From Mycosarcoma maydis (lineage: Eukaryota; Basidiomycota; Ustilaginomycetes; Ustilaginales), in assembly GCF_000328475.2 (NCBI RefSeq), contig NC_026483.1, positions 620,001-684,000 on the forward strand: a stretch of DNA of 64,000 nt, read 5' to 3'. A model generated the notes under the pieces. That model worked only from the letters and a program-made list of their open reading frames with translations. It did no database searches and had not been told where the DNA came from. A program made the translations under genes and the position numbers. Below are positions 19,323 through 31,930 of this stretch, piece by piece. Every line of letters begins with the position of its first letter. Position 1 is the stretch's first letter.

Positions 19323-22300
19323 GATGATCTACTGGCAAGGATGATGAAACTGGCAAGGATGATGAAGGATGAGAGGAGGATAGTGGGTGGGCGACTGTGG
19401 GACGTTTCGATCGGACGGGGTTGATATACGAATATCTTTCTACACCGCGATCCGTGTGGGTTAGTAACGAGAGCTGCTCCATACTTAAGATTGTCGCAGG
19501 CTCACCATGCCGGCGAAACCAACCCTGCTGCGTGCAAGCAGCAAAGTAGAAGTGATTGCAGAGAAGCCGGTGTACCAAGCTTTCCGGTCTGGTGCCTTCC
19601 TAGGGTGCACAAGCGACAAGGGTCGTAATCGGGTTGTCCCACGTGCGAATTTGCGAGAGCGAGAAAGTGTACAGGAGTACCGCTGAGCTTAGGTAAAGGT
19701 GAGCGATGAGGGCTTGCGGTGCAAGTCTCGGAACGGACGGCGACCTCTGCAAGGGATGCTCTTCCCAAGCGACTGGCCGAAAGATGTAGGGCGCAAGCAT
19801 CATATGAGTGTTGCACGACCGTCCGGCAGCACGAAGCGCAACACGCCACCAACGACGGACGGCTGGAACGACAGTACGACGATGGCGGCAGTGCGGCTTT
19901 TGACGTCTGTAAGCGGATTTGTGGCTGGGCAACGAAGAGGGTTGGAAGCGCAAGACTTACTGCTTCGCATGTAGCCGACGCTGGATGAGAAAACAACGCA
20001 CCGCAGCCGAGTATCACTCACAGACTTGAACTTAGTTCTGCTTTCGCTCACCGCCACCGCGCACACAGTGGCAAAGTGATGTGAATGTCTGCTGGCCTCT
20101 GTCTACTTTGTCGTTCGTATTACAGTCACAGAGTTCAGATTGTAAGCGCTCGACAGGTTCCATATGGTGTAGAATCTAACCGCTTCCAGATTTACACTCT
20201 TACAGGAGATCTCTTTCCTCACTCAGCAAATGCCGTTCACATCGGAGTTTGATAGGTTGGTTTGGACTCTACAACGCTTCCTGTTCACCACACTCGATGC
20301 GTCTTGCTTGGTTGCTGCTCACCTTTGCGTCCTATTTGGCGACGCCGCATTGGCTCTTCATGGTCATAAAAGTTCAGAGCGCCACACCGAATGCATGCGA
20401 CCGACTGCGGTAGTCTGACAAAGCGTTGACTTGTTTCAGTCGTGAGTCGTGTGGGTTAGCCATCCGATACGTGATAGTTAAGGTTTGAAATTTCCAACTT
20501 GGACGTCAACCTGCTGCTTGCTACTCTCAACTCTAACACTCGGACTATCACTCTCGGCTCCATGCTCGTGACTGACGTGCTGGCAAGGCTCTGTATCGCC
20601 GATGCAAGCTGCAACTGCTCAGCACCTTCGAACTTTGGCCACATCTACTACCTGCGATTTGATTGAGGAGTCTCGACTCAAGTTAGCGGGACGCTTTGGC
20701 TGCTTTCGCAAAGTGGCGTGGTGTTCAAGAGATGGTGGTGCCACGGTCACGAGTCGGCACAGAGCTGAAACTTTGGTTGAGTCGTGAGTGGCGTTAAGCG
20801 TTGAGTGAATCCAAAGCGTGTCAGACCGCTGTCTCGTTGATGGTTTCAACCCACGCGTGGTGAAACGAGGCCGCGGTGGCTTTGGATTCGTGGCGAATCC
20901 TTCGAACGACTTGGTTTCGCTCCTCGTTCCACTTGCCGTAGTCACCTTCTGGTACGTTGGGTCGACAAGGACTGCAGTGATGGGCCAGTCTATTAGTTGA
21001 CTCAAGCATCTTGCTCCATGCTTGCTGGTCGAAGCACTGCACGTCCGGCTAATCCTCACTGTCACCAGCACTCACGACTTTTGACTTGCTGAAACTGAGA
21101 AATCGGAGATGATTTCTTGGTTGCGGGTGACGATCGAACGAGATTCACGATTAGCGATCTGTCGTCGCACATCGAGATTCGTGAGTAACGTTAAGTTATT
21201 CGTGATTGCTTGCACATCTCGCTTCCGCCTAAATACGCTTTCGCTTCGGCACGCGAGCGGGCGAATACAAGCTCCCTGCTTCCTGCAAGCACGTTGTTCC
21301 AGTCGTGAGTGCAGCGCATGCTCGCGACGGGTAAACGTCGTCAATCGTCAATCAATCGTGAATGTGAATGTTGCGCCCATGCGAGAAAATCACGAATGAC
21401 GTCCACCTTAAGTTCACTTGACGCTCGGCTGGTTGTGTTGCACAATTCTGACTCTGTGAATTGCAAATCCTGCTCGTCGCCTCAAGGCTGCAAGCGAACA
21501 AGAGGCGTGGGAAGCCCATACCAACAGCAAGGGCTCATCTTGTGACAGTGCGCATGCGCCTCCTTGCATGCCTCCATTTGCTCTCCAAACAAGTCCAAGT
21601 TCGGTATCTTGCATCCGAGTGTCATTCGAAATGTCAAGACATGCGTTCAGCTTCGATCGATGATGATCTTTGGAGAGCAAAAATCACCAATGTGCGATAA
21701 AGCGAGCAGAGCACTCGCGAGATTCACGACTTGGATACCCAGTTGCTTAGACCTCAGAGTCACGCAAAGACCGGCATGACCCCGCAACACAGCCTGAAAA
21801 CAAGGCAGCAGCATCCAGCACAGCAAGCAGAGCTGAGAACTGTGAACTTTTCTAGAGGCAACTGTAACGAAAGAAACAAGAGCATCGATTTCCATCCAAA
21901 AAAGAGCAAATGCTGAGACATCCCTCCTAGATTAGTTGCGGTACACTCTGAGTCCTGGATCAGAATCACGATTGCACGATTAAAGTTCTTGCCTTGCGCT
22001 CCAACTTGCTAAGAGCTAAGCCACAAGTCGTCGCTGACATGGTCGAATCGCAAATTCAACGCCAGTCACTCATCCACAGACAAACAGACGATTCGGATAT
22101 GTTATGTTGTTCGCAATCTTTTGTTTTGCTTTTTGCATTTGCAAGATATAGAAGATAAAAGACTAAGCAAAGAAAAGATGCTATGCTGATAGACGATGAT
22201 GATACTAGAGAGGGATAAAAAGAGGTAAAGGAGAGGTTTGCCAACCTAGAATGCGCTACGCATCCTTTTGTGAGTGCCCGTCAGCTGGGTGGATTAGTGG

Positions 22301-22628
22301 AGTATGAAAAGGGGGTCGGATCCGGTGGGGAGGAGATATGCAGTGATGATGGTGTCGACAATGACCATGACGAAAAATGCTACGACTGAAAAGACAGAGA
22401 GGAAAACATTGCTACTTATATATGCTTGAGACGAGAGGAAGATAGGTTTTCTGGTGACCGACGGTTGTCCATTCCCGCCTCGACTGTACATGAGGCCAAG
22501 CGATCGTTGGACCTATCCGACAACGCGCCAGGCGCATCGATAGGGTCCAATGCCACGCAACTACCCACAAAGAACTGTCAGAAAGAGGGATGCGACACAA
22601 CCCGGATCCCGAGGAGAAAGAGGTGCAT
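19323..22628. other. 3.3-kb spacer, no supported gene
   Basis: This covers the promoter of the seven-span gene and the 3' flank of the Pcl-type cyclin. Heptad copies occur near 20440-20450, 20780-20790, 21070-21080, 21145-21205, 21300-21365 and 21964-21982; the last is the rightmost before a heptad-free stretch. A 65-codon frame at 22294-22491 (complement) has one long hydrophobic segment but no recognisable family and lies in the expected 3' region of the cyclin. Other frames (for example 20619-21071, complement) are not convincing. Confidence 0.45.
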
Positions 22629-23851
22629 CTAGTATGCAGCGGAAGACTGGTGCCCACCGAGCATTCTTGACAAGAGGTTCGAGCTGCTGCGCACGCTGCG
22701 CATCGAGTGTGAGACCGGAATGTGTGCTTGACTTGGCTGCTGCATGTCAATATGCGACGAGGTGCTCTTCTTGAGACTCGATGGCAAAGCCTGCGAGAGG
22801 TAGCGGTGCATGGCCGAGCCCGACTTGTGACTTTCAAGTTCATCGCCGTGAGCAACCATGACCGGATGTGACTGGCTCGATGGCAGGCAGGAAACCGAGT
22901 GCTGCTGCATGCGTGCGTCAAGGCCTTCCTGCTCGAGGTAGTCATCTTCGTAGTCGTCGTACTCTTCGGCCGACGAGGACGAAGAGCCATTGTCATCGGT
23001 GAGCTCGGCTTCAGACGAAGTCGAACTAACCGCAGACTCGGCAGAGTTCTGTCGGCTCATGAGTGATGAAGACGAGTGCGAGTACATCTCCTTGGGCGAA
23101 GCATCAAGTGAGTCGGGCGAGTCGTACGCCTCGGAGCGGCGGTGCTGCTCATAGCGGCTCGTCTCGCTCTTCTGGTTCCAGCACGGCACCTCAGAGGCAG
23201 GCAGATTGCGAAGGTGGACACGGCGCTCGCTCGCACGAGCGTAGCGCTCGCGTTCGCGCCCACAATCGAGACCGCGGAGGTGCATCTCGCGACGGCCAGC
23301 CTCGGCACGCGTCTCAACACGACGGAAGAAGGGGGCAAAGTGCACCATGAGCTCCTCCTCTTCGATTCGGAGATCGTAGTCAAGAAGGTAGAGGAGCTGC
23401 TTCTCCATCAAGTTGACCTCGGCCTGAGAGAAAAGAGCTCCGTACTTGGTCCAGTGCTTGTTCTTGGGCGAAGAGTCGTTGAGGTACTTGGCGGCGACAA
23501 TGAGGGTAGCGAGGAAGACACGGTGACGGGTGCAATGCATGCCCTTGGCGACGCGCGGAAGCCTCGACCTCAAGCGCTCCAGGTAGACGAGAGTGCAGAG
23601 CAGGGTGGGCACCTGGACGTTGGAGCGCTCGACGAGGAGTGCGATAAAGGTTTCCAAACTGGGAAGGCCGTTGATCTCGAGCTTGCCCGCAGGATCAGCT
23701 TCCGCCGAGGCAATGGATCGTGTTGGGGTGGCTGGTGGTGTGTCCGGAGACTGTGACGAGCCGCACTGAATGACGTGAGCGGCCTGATTGGCGAGGTAGA
23801 CGACCATCTCGCGGGTCACTGGGCTCTTGATCAGATCAGTGATGGCGGGGG
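22629..23851 (-). CDS. Pcl1/2-type (Pho85-class) cyclin, 5' end lost in assembly gap
   Basis: The reading frame runs from the edge of the N gap to a stop at 22629, about 407 codons visible. The first visible codons read [27 protein letters not shown], the start of a Pcl-type cyclin box. The frame therefore continues into the gap and the true ATG is missing. The box goes on with [21 protein letters not shown], then [31 protein letters not shown] and [21 protein letters not shown]. The tail is about 230 residues, Ser/Glu-rich, with an acidic block. Pcl cyclins activate the kinase Pho85 (Cdk5 in smuts) in morphogenesis and G1. U. maydis Pcl12, needed for filamentous growth, is a candidate orthologue, but I cannot confirm identity. 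Confidence 0.9.
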
Positions 23852-23951
23852 NNNNNNNNNNNNNNNNNNNNNNNNNNNNNNNNNNNNNNNNNNNNNNNNN
23901 NNNNNNNNNNNNNNNNNNNNNNNNNNNNNNNNNNNNNNNNNNNNNNNNNNN
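23852..23951. other. Assembly gap of 100 N
   Basis: Exactly 100 N, the conventional placeholder for a gap of unknown length. It removes the start of the Pcl-type cyclin and probably part of its 5' leader. Purine-rich DNA on the right flank (GA-rich, 23960-24000) may explain the failure. Confidence 0.98.
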
Positions 23952-25420
23952 GCACGGCAGCAGAGAGAGGCGAGGAAGAAAGACAGAGAGAAAGAGGAAA
24001 GACAGGTGTCAGGAGAAGCAATCCTCAAGTAGGCGAAGGGGCTGTCGATGAGCGGCTGCTATGGAAGGGGCTCGACTCGGGTAAGAAGCATGTAAATGCA
24101 GGACAATGGCAACCAGTTGTCCACTCGAAACCAAGAAGCAGGCATTCCAGCAGCATTCAGCATGTCGCGACGCTAAGAGCGAACGTCAAACTGAAACAGA
24201 GTTGACGAGATGCTTCGGCGAAGGCGAAAGATTGGTGAAGCAAAACCGCAGCTAATAGCTCAACGCCGGACCAACCAAAGGCTTGAACTGTCGAAATGGA
24301 TCGATGCAGATGCTAGGACGGTACTAGGTAAGCCCAATGAAGGGAGCCAGGCACGCAGGCATCAGAACGCTGTGGGAAAAGGACGCCTGATCGCAGTTCA
24401 GGAGAGTAGAGGACGTGGTGCAATGGACGAGCAGGGAGGTACCACATGCACGCCTGCTTGACAGGTCCGAGATGCAGGTGAGAGGGAATGAAGCGCTCTA
24501 GCCGAGGTGCAAGCTGCAGCACGGAATCAGTGACAAGCGAGGCCTGCGAGCCAAGGCGCGACAGCGCACAGGCAGAGAGGCAGGTGCAGCATCGGCAGCC
24601 GCAAGCATAGAAGCTAGGCCGCGAGCGTTTTACCTGGGCTAGGATGCACACTGTACAACTCTCCGCATGCACCAGGAAAAGGATGGGTGGGAAAATGCGC
24701 GTCAAGCGAGGCGGAACGTCATGATAACCTGTAGCCAGCATTTCGCAGGTCAGCAAGCGAGGCACTCAAGATGCTGGTTGTAACAGCAGTCCATCAGCCC
24801 CTTTGCCCCTTGCCCGTCGCATGCCATTCCAACGCAGGTCAGGTTACAGGATCATGTCAAGATCGCATTGGCTGCCCCTTGCCTTTGACTGATTCAGCCT
24901 TGTTCGCGTGATCGCCATTACCTTGAAACAACAAGCACGACGGATCAGACTTGGCAGCAGCAACATCGAGGAGCCGCAAGAGCTCTTTGCACCAAAGGCA
25001 TCGGACGGCTCGGTACCAAAGTTCGATCCTAAGCCAAACCACATGCCAGCCCCTTGTCAGACTAGGGAAACAGGCCGAGGTGACGAGAAGAAATTCGCAC
25101 TTCGGGGCTCTACGATCCCTGATCCGCATGAGAGGCGCCATCGAGATGGACATATTGAGGAAATGGGTTACGGTGCAGGCTCGCAAAGAAAGACGTTGCT
25201 GATTCCTGCCTAAACATGTTAGCCCAGCGAGGCGTGGATAAGAGCAGCAGAGAGTGAGAGGATGGCAAGAGGGCGGTCTGCAACACCGAGGCGGAGAAGG
25301 GACCTAGGCTAGCTCCGACATAGTCTGACAGCTCCAACAAGGTTCGACGGTGGAAAAGCAGCAACACTGATTGAAAAAGGGCATCTTCGGGCCGCGAGCG
25401 TGGGCAAACCCGAGCGTCTC

Positions 25421-25448
25421 GCAGGCAGGCAGGCAAGCAAGCAAGCAA
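25421..25448. repeat. (GCAG)3(GCAA)4 tandem tetranucleotides
   Basis: Seven consecutive tetranucleotide units changing from GCAG to GCAA, within the gene-poor tract. A (GA)9 run lies 150 bp further at 25603-25620, and a duplicated TTGCAAGCAAGG at about 26018-26040. Confidence 0.9.
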
Positions 25449-28145
25449 GAAGCATGCTGGACTCGGGCTCAAGTGAGACACCGAGGCCTGAACCAACAGA
25501 GACAAAGGATGCAAGCACGATGCAATCTTCGATCAACGGCCAACAGCAAGGGCTTAAACTTGGGAGCACGAAAGCGAAAGCGCTGGAGGGGTGTGTGAGA
25601 ACGAGAGAGAGAGAGAGAGAGCCAGCGAGCGCAAAATTCGAAATTCCTGGCATTGGCTGAATGGCCTGCCGAGGCTCGATAAAGAATTTCAGTTTTTTAG
25701 CAACGCAGACCCTGAGCGCGCTGCTTGTACTCGAACAGGCAATCTGGCCTGCTTGCTGCACTCCATCGAGAAATCGAAAAATGAAGCCAAAATCGAGTGC
25801 AGTCCAAGTCCAAACTGACAAGCTGCAGCGCTTAGACTCTGAAGCGCTCTCTCAGCTTCCAACTAAGTTAGATAAGCTTCTCGGGCTTGTTTGCGAGCAA
25901 CGCAGTCCATGCAGCGTCCTAAGAGCAGTGCCATCAGCACCTCGAGTTTTATTTTATCTTTTTCTCCTTCCAGACTTGTCTGCACGATTTGCATCTCTTC
26001 ATTCCAACCCCGTCTTGCAAGCAAGGTTTGCAAGCAAGGTCTGAAGGTGCAGCGCCTGCGATCGCTACGAACAAAGTGCGACTGGCATTCCCCCCTTTGG
26101 CCTCCCCGCCTCCCGACGAGCTCGATGCCGTCCTTTGGTGGTGTTGGCATGTCGCCGAGCCTGGATCGATTCCGCATCGATGTTAAGGAATCGATCCAAA
26201 TGGCAAGACCTGCTACTCACGGTAGATCGGCAGCGGGAACATGCTTGATCTCATCGGCTCCAAGATGGAGCAATGACCGATGCAAAGCGTTACCAGCAGA
26301 ACGAGCATACCGTCGATGTTCAGACGCTTCGAAATCCGAAACGATTGAGCATTGACGACGATGCAAACAACATTGGTCCCCGCGCTGCCACCGCCAGCTC
26401 CAACATAACGGACATCGACGCGTCGCGCAACCCCAACACGCGTCGCTCGCCAGATACACCAAGTGTTGGTCTCGAAGCTCGGAGCCGCGAACAGAATCGA
26501 ATCGAAATTCTTTCTTTTCTCTTCTTGGCCCAACGTTGCTGCTGCGTCGCCAAGGTTCAATGCTTGGTTTGACAGCCTTTAGGAACCAGGTCCAACGGGT
26601 AGACGCCAGTCGGCCCGTCCAAAGCCCGGCTTCTGAATCCTCAAAGCTTCACCGGCGAGACTCCCATTTGAGTTAGGGCTCGACTACGGTATCAAGCAGC
26701 GGATTACAAAGAACGGTGGCGCAGCTTCGCCGCCTCGCTACCGGCATTTGGGACACCTAACGTGTTAGCGAGGCGTTGACAATGATGTGCTGTGTGGCGG
26801 ATCAGGTAAGACGTGGGCATGGCCTAGAGAGAGAAGCCACAGAGCCTGGGAGCAGCCACAATCCAAAGCGTGGACAAGTAAGCTGCCGTGGCTGGAAGAA
26901 GATCAAAACCAGGCACGCCGAGCAGTCGTTTTAGAGTACTCGCCGAGCAACCCTCGACTGAGCACCTGTTATGCTCAGACCCAGAGATGATCGAGGCATT
27001 CGTTTCAGACGCAATGCCGTCAAGAGACTGTGACAGCCGCAGAGGTACTGACGGAGTACGAATTTACGGTTCATACGCCCTTTGAATTTAAAGAACACCA
27101 TTGAATCAGGCCTTGTCCCGTTCAAAGCCCGACGGTCTGCAGGTCCAAGTTTGCCACTCTGAGCTAGATCTGTTCGCATCTCGTTCTTCCGCAAGCCCTA
27201 CGCTGCCTTGTTCGATCCACATTCGCAGGACCTTGATTTCGGTGCAGATGGCACCCAGATCTAACTAAACTCGTCGAGCAGTACTACACGTGCTGTATCG
27301 CAATGGCTTGTATCACAATCCACTGCGATCGTGACAGGCAGCACGCTCGTCAGGTGCCATGTCTCGTTCGCGCGCTCGCAGCTCTATCGTGCGATGAGGC
27401 TGCGCTCGTCACCGAACAGAATCCAGTTCGAGGCAGGAACTACATAGCATGCAAGCTAAAGGCCGATTGGTTCTGGAGTTCTGTCAACTTCGACGTGGTA
27501 GCCGGCGGGAAGAGCAGTGAAGAGCAGGACGACAACAGCAACCCGAGAGAGGCGCCAAGCACTAGAGCATCAGGAAAGGGCGGGAGCAGAAAGGCCACGA
27601 GGCTTTTCATTTTCCCATGGCCAGAACGCTGATGTTCTATTCTTCCTTTCTCGATTCGAATTCCGCTGAATGCCCACGCGACGTCTTGGCCGAGGCGGCA
27701 TTGCGATCCATGTCATTGCCACGCGGACGATGACAATGGCGCCAGCAAAACGGCAGTGTGATTCCACTGCAAGCTCGTGGCAATTTCGGCACCACTCGAT
27801 GGCATGCTGGCTGCAAAGAGCCAACTTGGAACCGAGATGCCACAAGGCACAGCGTCGGACAGGCTTCATGCAGGTCCCACTTGCTTTTGCGCGCCTCTCC
27901 GACGTAGCTTATGAACCCTAAACTGCTTGCATGACAAATCTGAGGCTGGACGACGTTGAAATTCGCATGACTGCTGGAACTCACGGCTGCCCCCAACCGA
28001 GATAGGAACACGTTTCGATTGTACTCACCTTGTGTGGTGTGGAGATGCACTAAGACGGATGATCAATGTCCGGCAAGAGCGGTTCCAAGAGAGTCAAGGT
28101 ATGCGATCTGAGATCGAGGAAATCAGCAAGAGATTGGTTGAGAAT

Positions 28146-28180
28146 GGGAGATGGGAGATGGGAGATGGGAGATGGGCGAT
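28146..28180. repeat. (GGGAGAT)4 plus one variant unit
   Basis: Four perfect 7-bp units followed by GGGCGAT. It has the same period as the dispersed heptad family but an unrelated sequence. Confidence 0.92.
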
Positions 28181-30792
28181 GCGTGTATGCTAGCGCTGCT
28201 TCTTTGAACTACGAAGACTCTTGTTCTCGAAGTCAGTTCTACTCGGTTTCGCTTGCTTTCTCTCTTTCCCTATCTAGTAGCTTTCTGTTTGTGTCTGTAT
28301 GTGGTGTCTCGGTCGTAGCAGTTCAGTCAGGTCGGGTCAGATGGCGGTCGGAAGGGCGGGCAAAGAAGGGCGGTGCTAGTCAGATATCGGGGGAGGTGTT
28401 CCGTAGAAGAGTGGCGGTGATTGGGTCGCGAGACGTTTGGCCAAGGCTTCCAGAGTCTTGTGCAGTGCGGAGACAGTGTGAGCGGCTCAGTCAATAAGAG
28501 ACCTGGCTGTGGCTGTAAGGGGCTTCGTGTACAAAGCTCCACAAACAATAGACCCTGTGTAGGACTTTGAAGTTAGGATCTTACACCGCCTTTGCCGCTT
28601 TGTAAACAATCAGTGGCTTCGTCGAGGATGGCTAGGGGTCCACTGGTGATCCGGTCGGCAAGAAGATCCCAGTACTGAGGGCAATAATTGTAGCGAGTGT
28701 TGGTTTGGCAAAGCGTCGAGCAAAGTTCGAACCAGTCGAGATTTGCAAGACAGGTGGGACAAGAAAGACGTGGGAAAAGAGAGAGCTGCGAAAATGAGGT
28801 CGAAGAAAATCGAGCCTGAGTGATGAAGTGAAAAGAAGAGGCTTGCAAACGACGAAGAGCAAAAGTCAAGATGTGCGAAAACGTTGAGATGGAGGAAGTA
28901 CAGAAGGAAGCGTCGTCCAGCCTCGTTCTCGAGAAGGACCATTCAGTGTTGGCCGTTTCTGGGCTCGGCTCTGTCTCTGTCTGCGCACAGTCGCTGTCGT
29001 TTCATGACGAGGAGATGACGGGCCCACGACTTTGTGTGACTGACTGTTCTAGAAAGCCGCAGTCCTGTTTTCTGGGGTAGCCGGCTCATCGGCTTGGTTG
29101 TTGCTCAACAGCGGTTTGTGTCTCTCATCGGCTGCTTCGCCAGCCTGTGGTGGGCCAAGGCGCCGGACAAGGACGTCATCGTAGTCGTCCTGGAGTGAAG
29201 CAAGAGCGTGGGAGAGAATCTCGTTCAACCGTGGCAGGCACTTATCTTCGGTAGGGTTACGATGCTCTTCGGGAAAGGCTGCGGTGGACGCCTGCTCTGG
29301 CGGCAACGCTAGCTGAACTGGCGCTCTGCATACATGATAGGCTTTTGGGCGTGTCTATGCTATGCCTACTATGTGACCAGCAAGGCCGTATTTGCTACTA
29401 GACTGTACTGGAACTGGAGACGTATGAGCATGCAACCCTGCAGCTGGGACAGGAGACAATGGACGTGGTTGGTCAACACGATAACACTGTGGGCAGTTTA
29501 CTCTTTCGTTGTTTTAGTTCTCTACCTGCATACCTCGATGCCCTGTATTGAATTGACGACAGTTTGCGCTATTGGTGACTCGCTGTGTCTCTGAGCGACC
29601 CCTTGTTGCTACGGCGCTTGGCATCGAGTGCAGGGTGAGCTGTGTCGATGTAGGATACAGGGTGTGTCGAGCGAGGACTGTACCCTGACACATCTGACGA
29701 AACATGTCAGCTGCTGGCAGATGGAAGTTGAATCTCCCGATCTGGTGCCGTGTGCCGATCCATTTGGATTAGGATATTGTGGTTGACTTTTTGACAGAAT
29801 TTTACGAAACGACCGAGTATTCTCGCTGCAAAAAGATGAACCCAAGAAACAGGTTCATAGCTCGATCAGGGTGGGACTTGACTTAACCCTGGATTTACCT
29901 GTATCGCCGATTTAAGACACACCAACCGGACCTGTACACGATCTGCAAGCGAGGCAGCTCCGACATTCAAGATTACAAGGAAAGATCCGCAGGTCTGCAG
30001 GCAAACACGCATCACAGAACCCCAGCCTGTACGGCTCCAGCACCAAGATAACCCGGACCTGAACTCCCAACCGCTTTGCTGTCTATTCAGGTCTTCCGGC
30101 TGCGATTGTGGATAGAAGAGTCGTCATCACCAATTCAACGCTCAACAATCCGCTGAAACGACGCAGCCGGCGAATCGTTCTCCCTGTTCACACACTTTGT
30201 ACAGCTCGACGATCAAAGACACTGAACAAAGCGAGGAAAGAATACCAGGTCGAGGCCGGTCAAGGCCAAAGTCGTATTCGTGATTAGATGGGTGAATCGG
30301 GTGATGTGCGTGGATCAAGGGTGATTCGGTTGAGGCCGCCTGATCCGGTAGTTTCCGGTTAAAACGACTCGAGCGGCTTTCAACCGCTCCGCTCAACTCC
30401 ACACTGCGAACCCCACGAAATTGCATGGACGCGTCAAAGACGAGTCTGCTGGGACCCTTGCCCAGCCCGCCTTTCAGGCAGCGGTCCGCTTTCGGCAGTG
30501 GAGACTTCTGTGCGTGTGAGAGTTCGTGCGAATAATTGATTAGCCGGGCTGCAACAGCAAACCGTCCCACAGAGCTCGCTCGATCGATGCTCTGGGGCCA
30601 GAAACAGTGCAGCTTCAACATAGAGTCGGACCCAGTCGGAAGCAAGAGCCGTGGCTCAGCCTCCACCGACTCCAAGAGTTCAATTGCCAACCCTGCGCAT
30701 CCTGGTGTTCAACCATCATCACCGCTCCCAAGAACATCTCAAGACACCGCCTATCAACAAACGACCGACCTCACAAACACGAATCAGACAAG

Positions 30793-31930
30793 ATGGGCGC
30801 CGAAGACTACTCTCCTCCCGCGACCGATATCATCACACTCACACGCCATGTCCTGACCGAGGGCTTCAAGCTCAGGACAGAAAGTGCTGCTAGCGGCGAC
30901 CTCACCATCCTACTTAGCTCACTGCAGACCACCTGGTAAGTACCTGCTCCTGAGCATCAACACATTCATCAAGCACAAGTTCACGCTGACTCTGAAATGG
31001 CCGTTTACCTGATGCATCGCACACAGTAAATTTATCGAGAGCAACGTGCGAAAGGCCAGCTTAATCAACCTCATCGGCGCCGCTGGCAACACCAACGTAC
31101 AGGGCGAGGACCAGAAAAAGCTTGATGTTCTCTCCAATGAGATCATGATCAACGCGTTGCGGGCTTCGGGCAAGACTGCAGTTCTGGTATCGGAAGAGGA
31201 TGACGAGGCTATCTTTGTCGGTGAGAAGGAGGAAGGCGGTACCTTTGAGTCGACCAAGGGCAAGTACTGCGTCGTTTTCGACCCTCTGGACGGATCCAGC
31301 AACATTGATGCCGGTGTCAATATCGGCACTATCTTTGGTATCTACCTTGTGAAGGAAGGCTCCAAGGGCACGCTTGAGGATGTGCTCCGACCTGGCCGCG
31401 AGATGGTTGCTGCTGGTTACTGCATGTACGGTTCGTCGGCCAACCTGGTCTTGACCACTGGTAACGGCGTCAACGGCTACACGCTCGACAACCAGATTGG
31501 TGAATTCATCCTCACGCACCCCAACATCCGCCTGCCAAGCCGCGGCAAGATCTACTCGGTCAACGAGGGCAACAGCATGTACTATTACGAGCCTGTGCTC
31601 AAGTATCTCGACAGCATCAAGTACCCCAAGGGCGAAGGCGCCAAGCCCTACTCTGCCCGCTACATCGGATCCATGGTTGCCGACGTCCACCGTACGCTGT
31701 TGTACGGCGGTATTTTCATCTATGCAAGCGACAAGAAGAGCAAAGACGGCAAGCTCCGCATGCTTTACGAAGCTTTCCCGATGGCATTCATCACCGAACA
31801 GGCAGGTGGCCTGGCGACTACTGGTACTCAGCGAATTCTCGACATTCAGCCCACTAGCATTCACCAACGCTGCCCCGTCTTCCTCGGCTCGAAGGACGAC
31901 GTCGAGGACCTCATGAAATGCTTCCAGTGA
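30793..31930 (+). CDS. FBP1: Fructose-1,6-bisphosphatase, two exons
   Basis: Exon 1 is 30793-30935 and exon 2 is 31027-31930, with a 91-nt intron (GTAAGT...ACACAG) splitting a Cys codon. The product is 348 residues, the same length as yeast Fbp1. It begins MGAEDYSPPATDIITLTRHV. The metal-binding signature FDPLDGSSNID lies at about 132-142, and GSMVADVHRTLLYGGIF and KLRMLYEAFPMAF, which line the active site, follow. The enzyme hydrolyses fructose-1,6-bisphosphate to fructose-6-phosphate in gluconeogenesis in the cytosol. In yeast it is repressed and degraded on glucose; no such control is visible here. Splicing in this phase restores TTCKFIESNVRKASL, conserved in the family. Confidence 0.97.

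Larger units (their letters stand above)
23952..30792. other. 6.8-kb gene-poor tract between the Pcl-type cyclin and FBP1
   Basis: No frame here is recognisable as a known family. The largest (24313-24765, 25309-25821, 30142-30690, all complement) have no domain pattern and biased composition. I see no reverse transcriptase, transposase or terminal repeats. The tract lacks the heptad repeat seen in other spacers until about 30280. Short frames noted without assignment are: 28573-28869 complement (98 codons, arginine/serine-rich start, later CPTC and YNYCPQYW); 29049-29306 complement (85 codons, acidic, DDYDDVLVRRLG); and 29334-29594 (86 codons, two hydrophobic stretches). It may contain a long leader or control region of the cyclin, or a non-coding transcript. 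Confidence 0.45.

Noticed and set aside
24313..25821. Minus-strand frames of 150-170 codons upstream of the cyclin as genes or transposon remnants
   Set aside because: Composition is Leu/Ser/Cys-rich as expected of chance frames; no reverse transcriptase, integrase or transposase motif and no flanking terminal repeats were seen.
31061..31867. 268-codon frame antisense to FBP1
   Set aside because: Mirror of a highly conserved enzyme gene with strong codon bias; no independent support.
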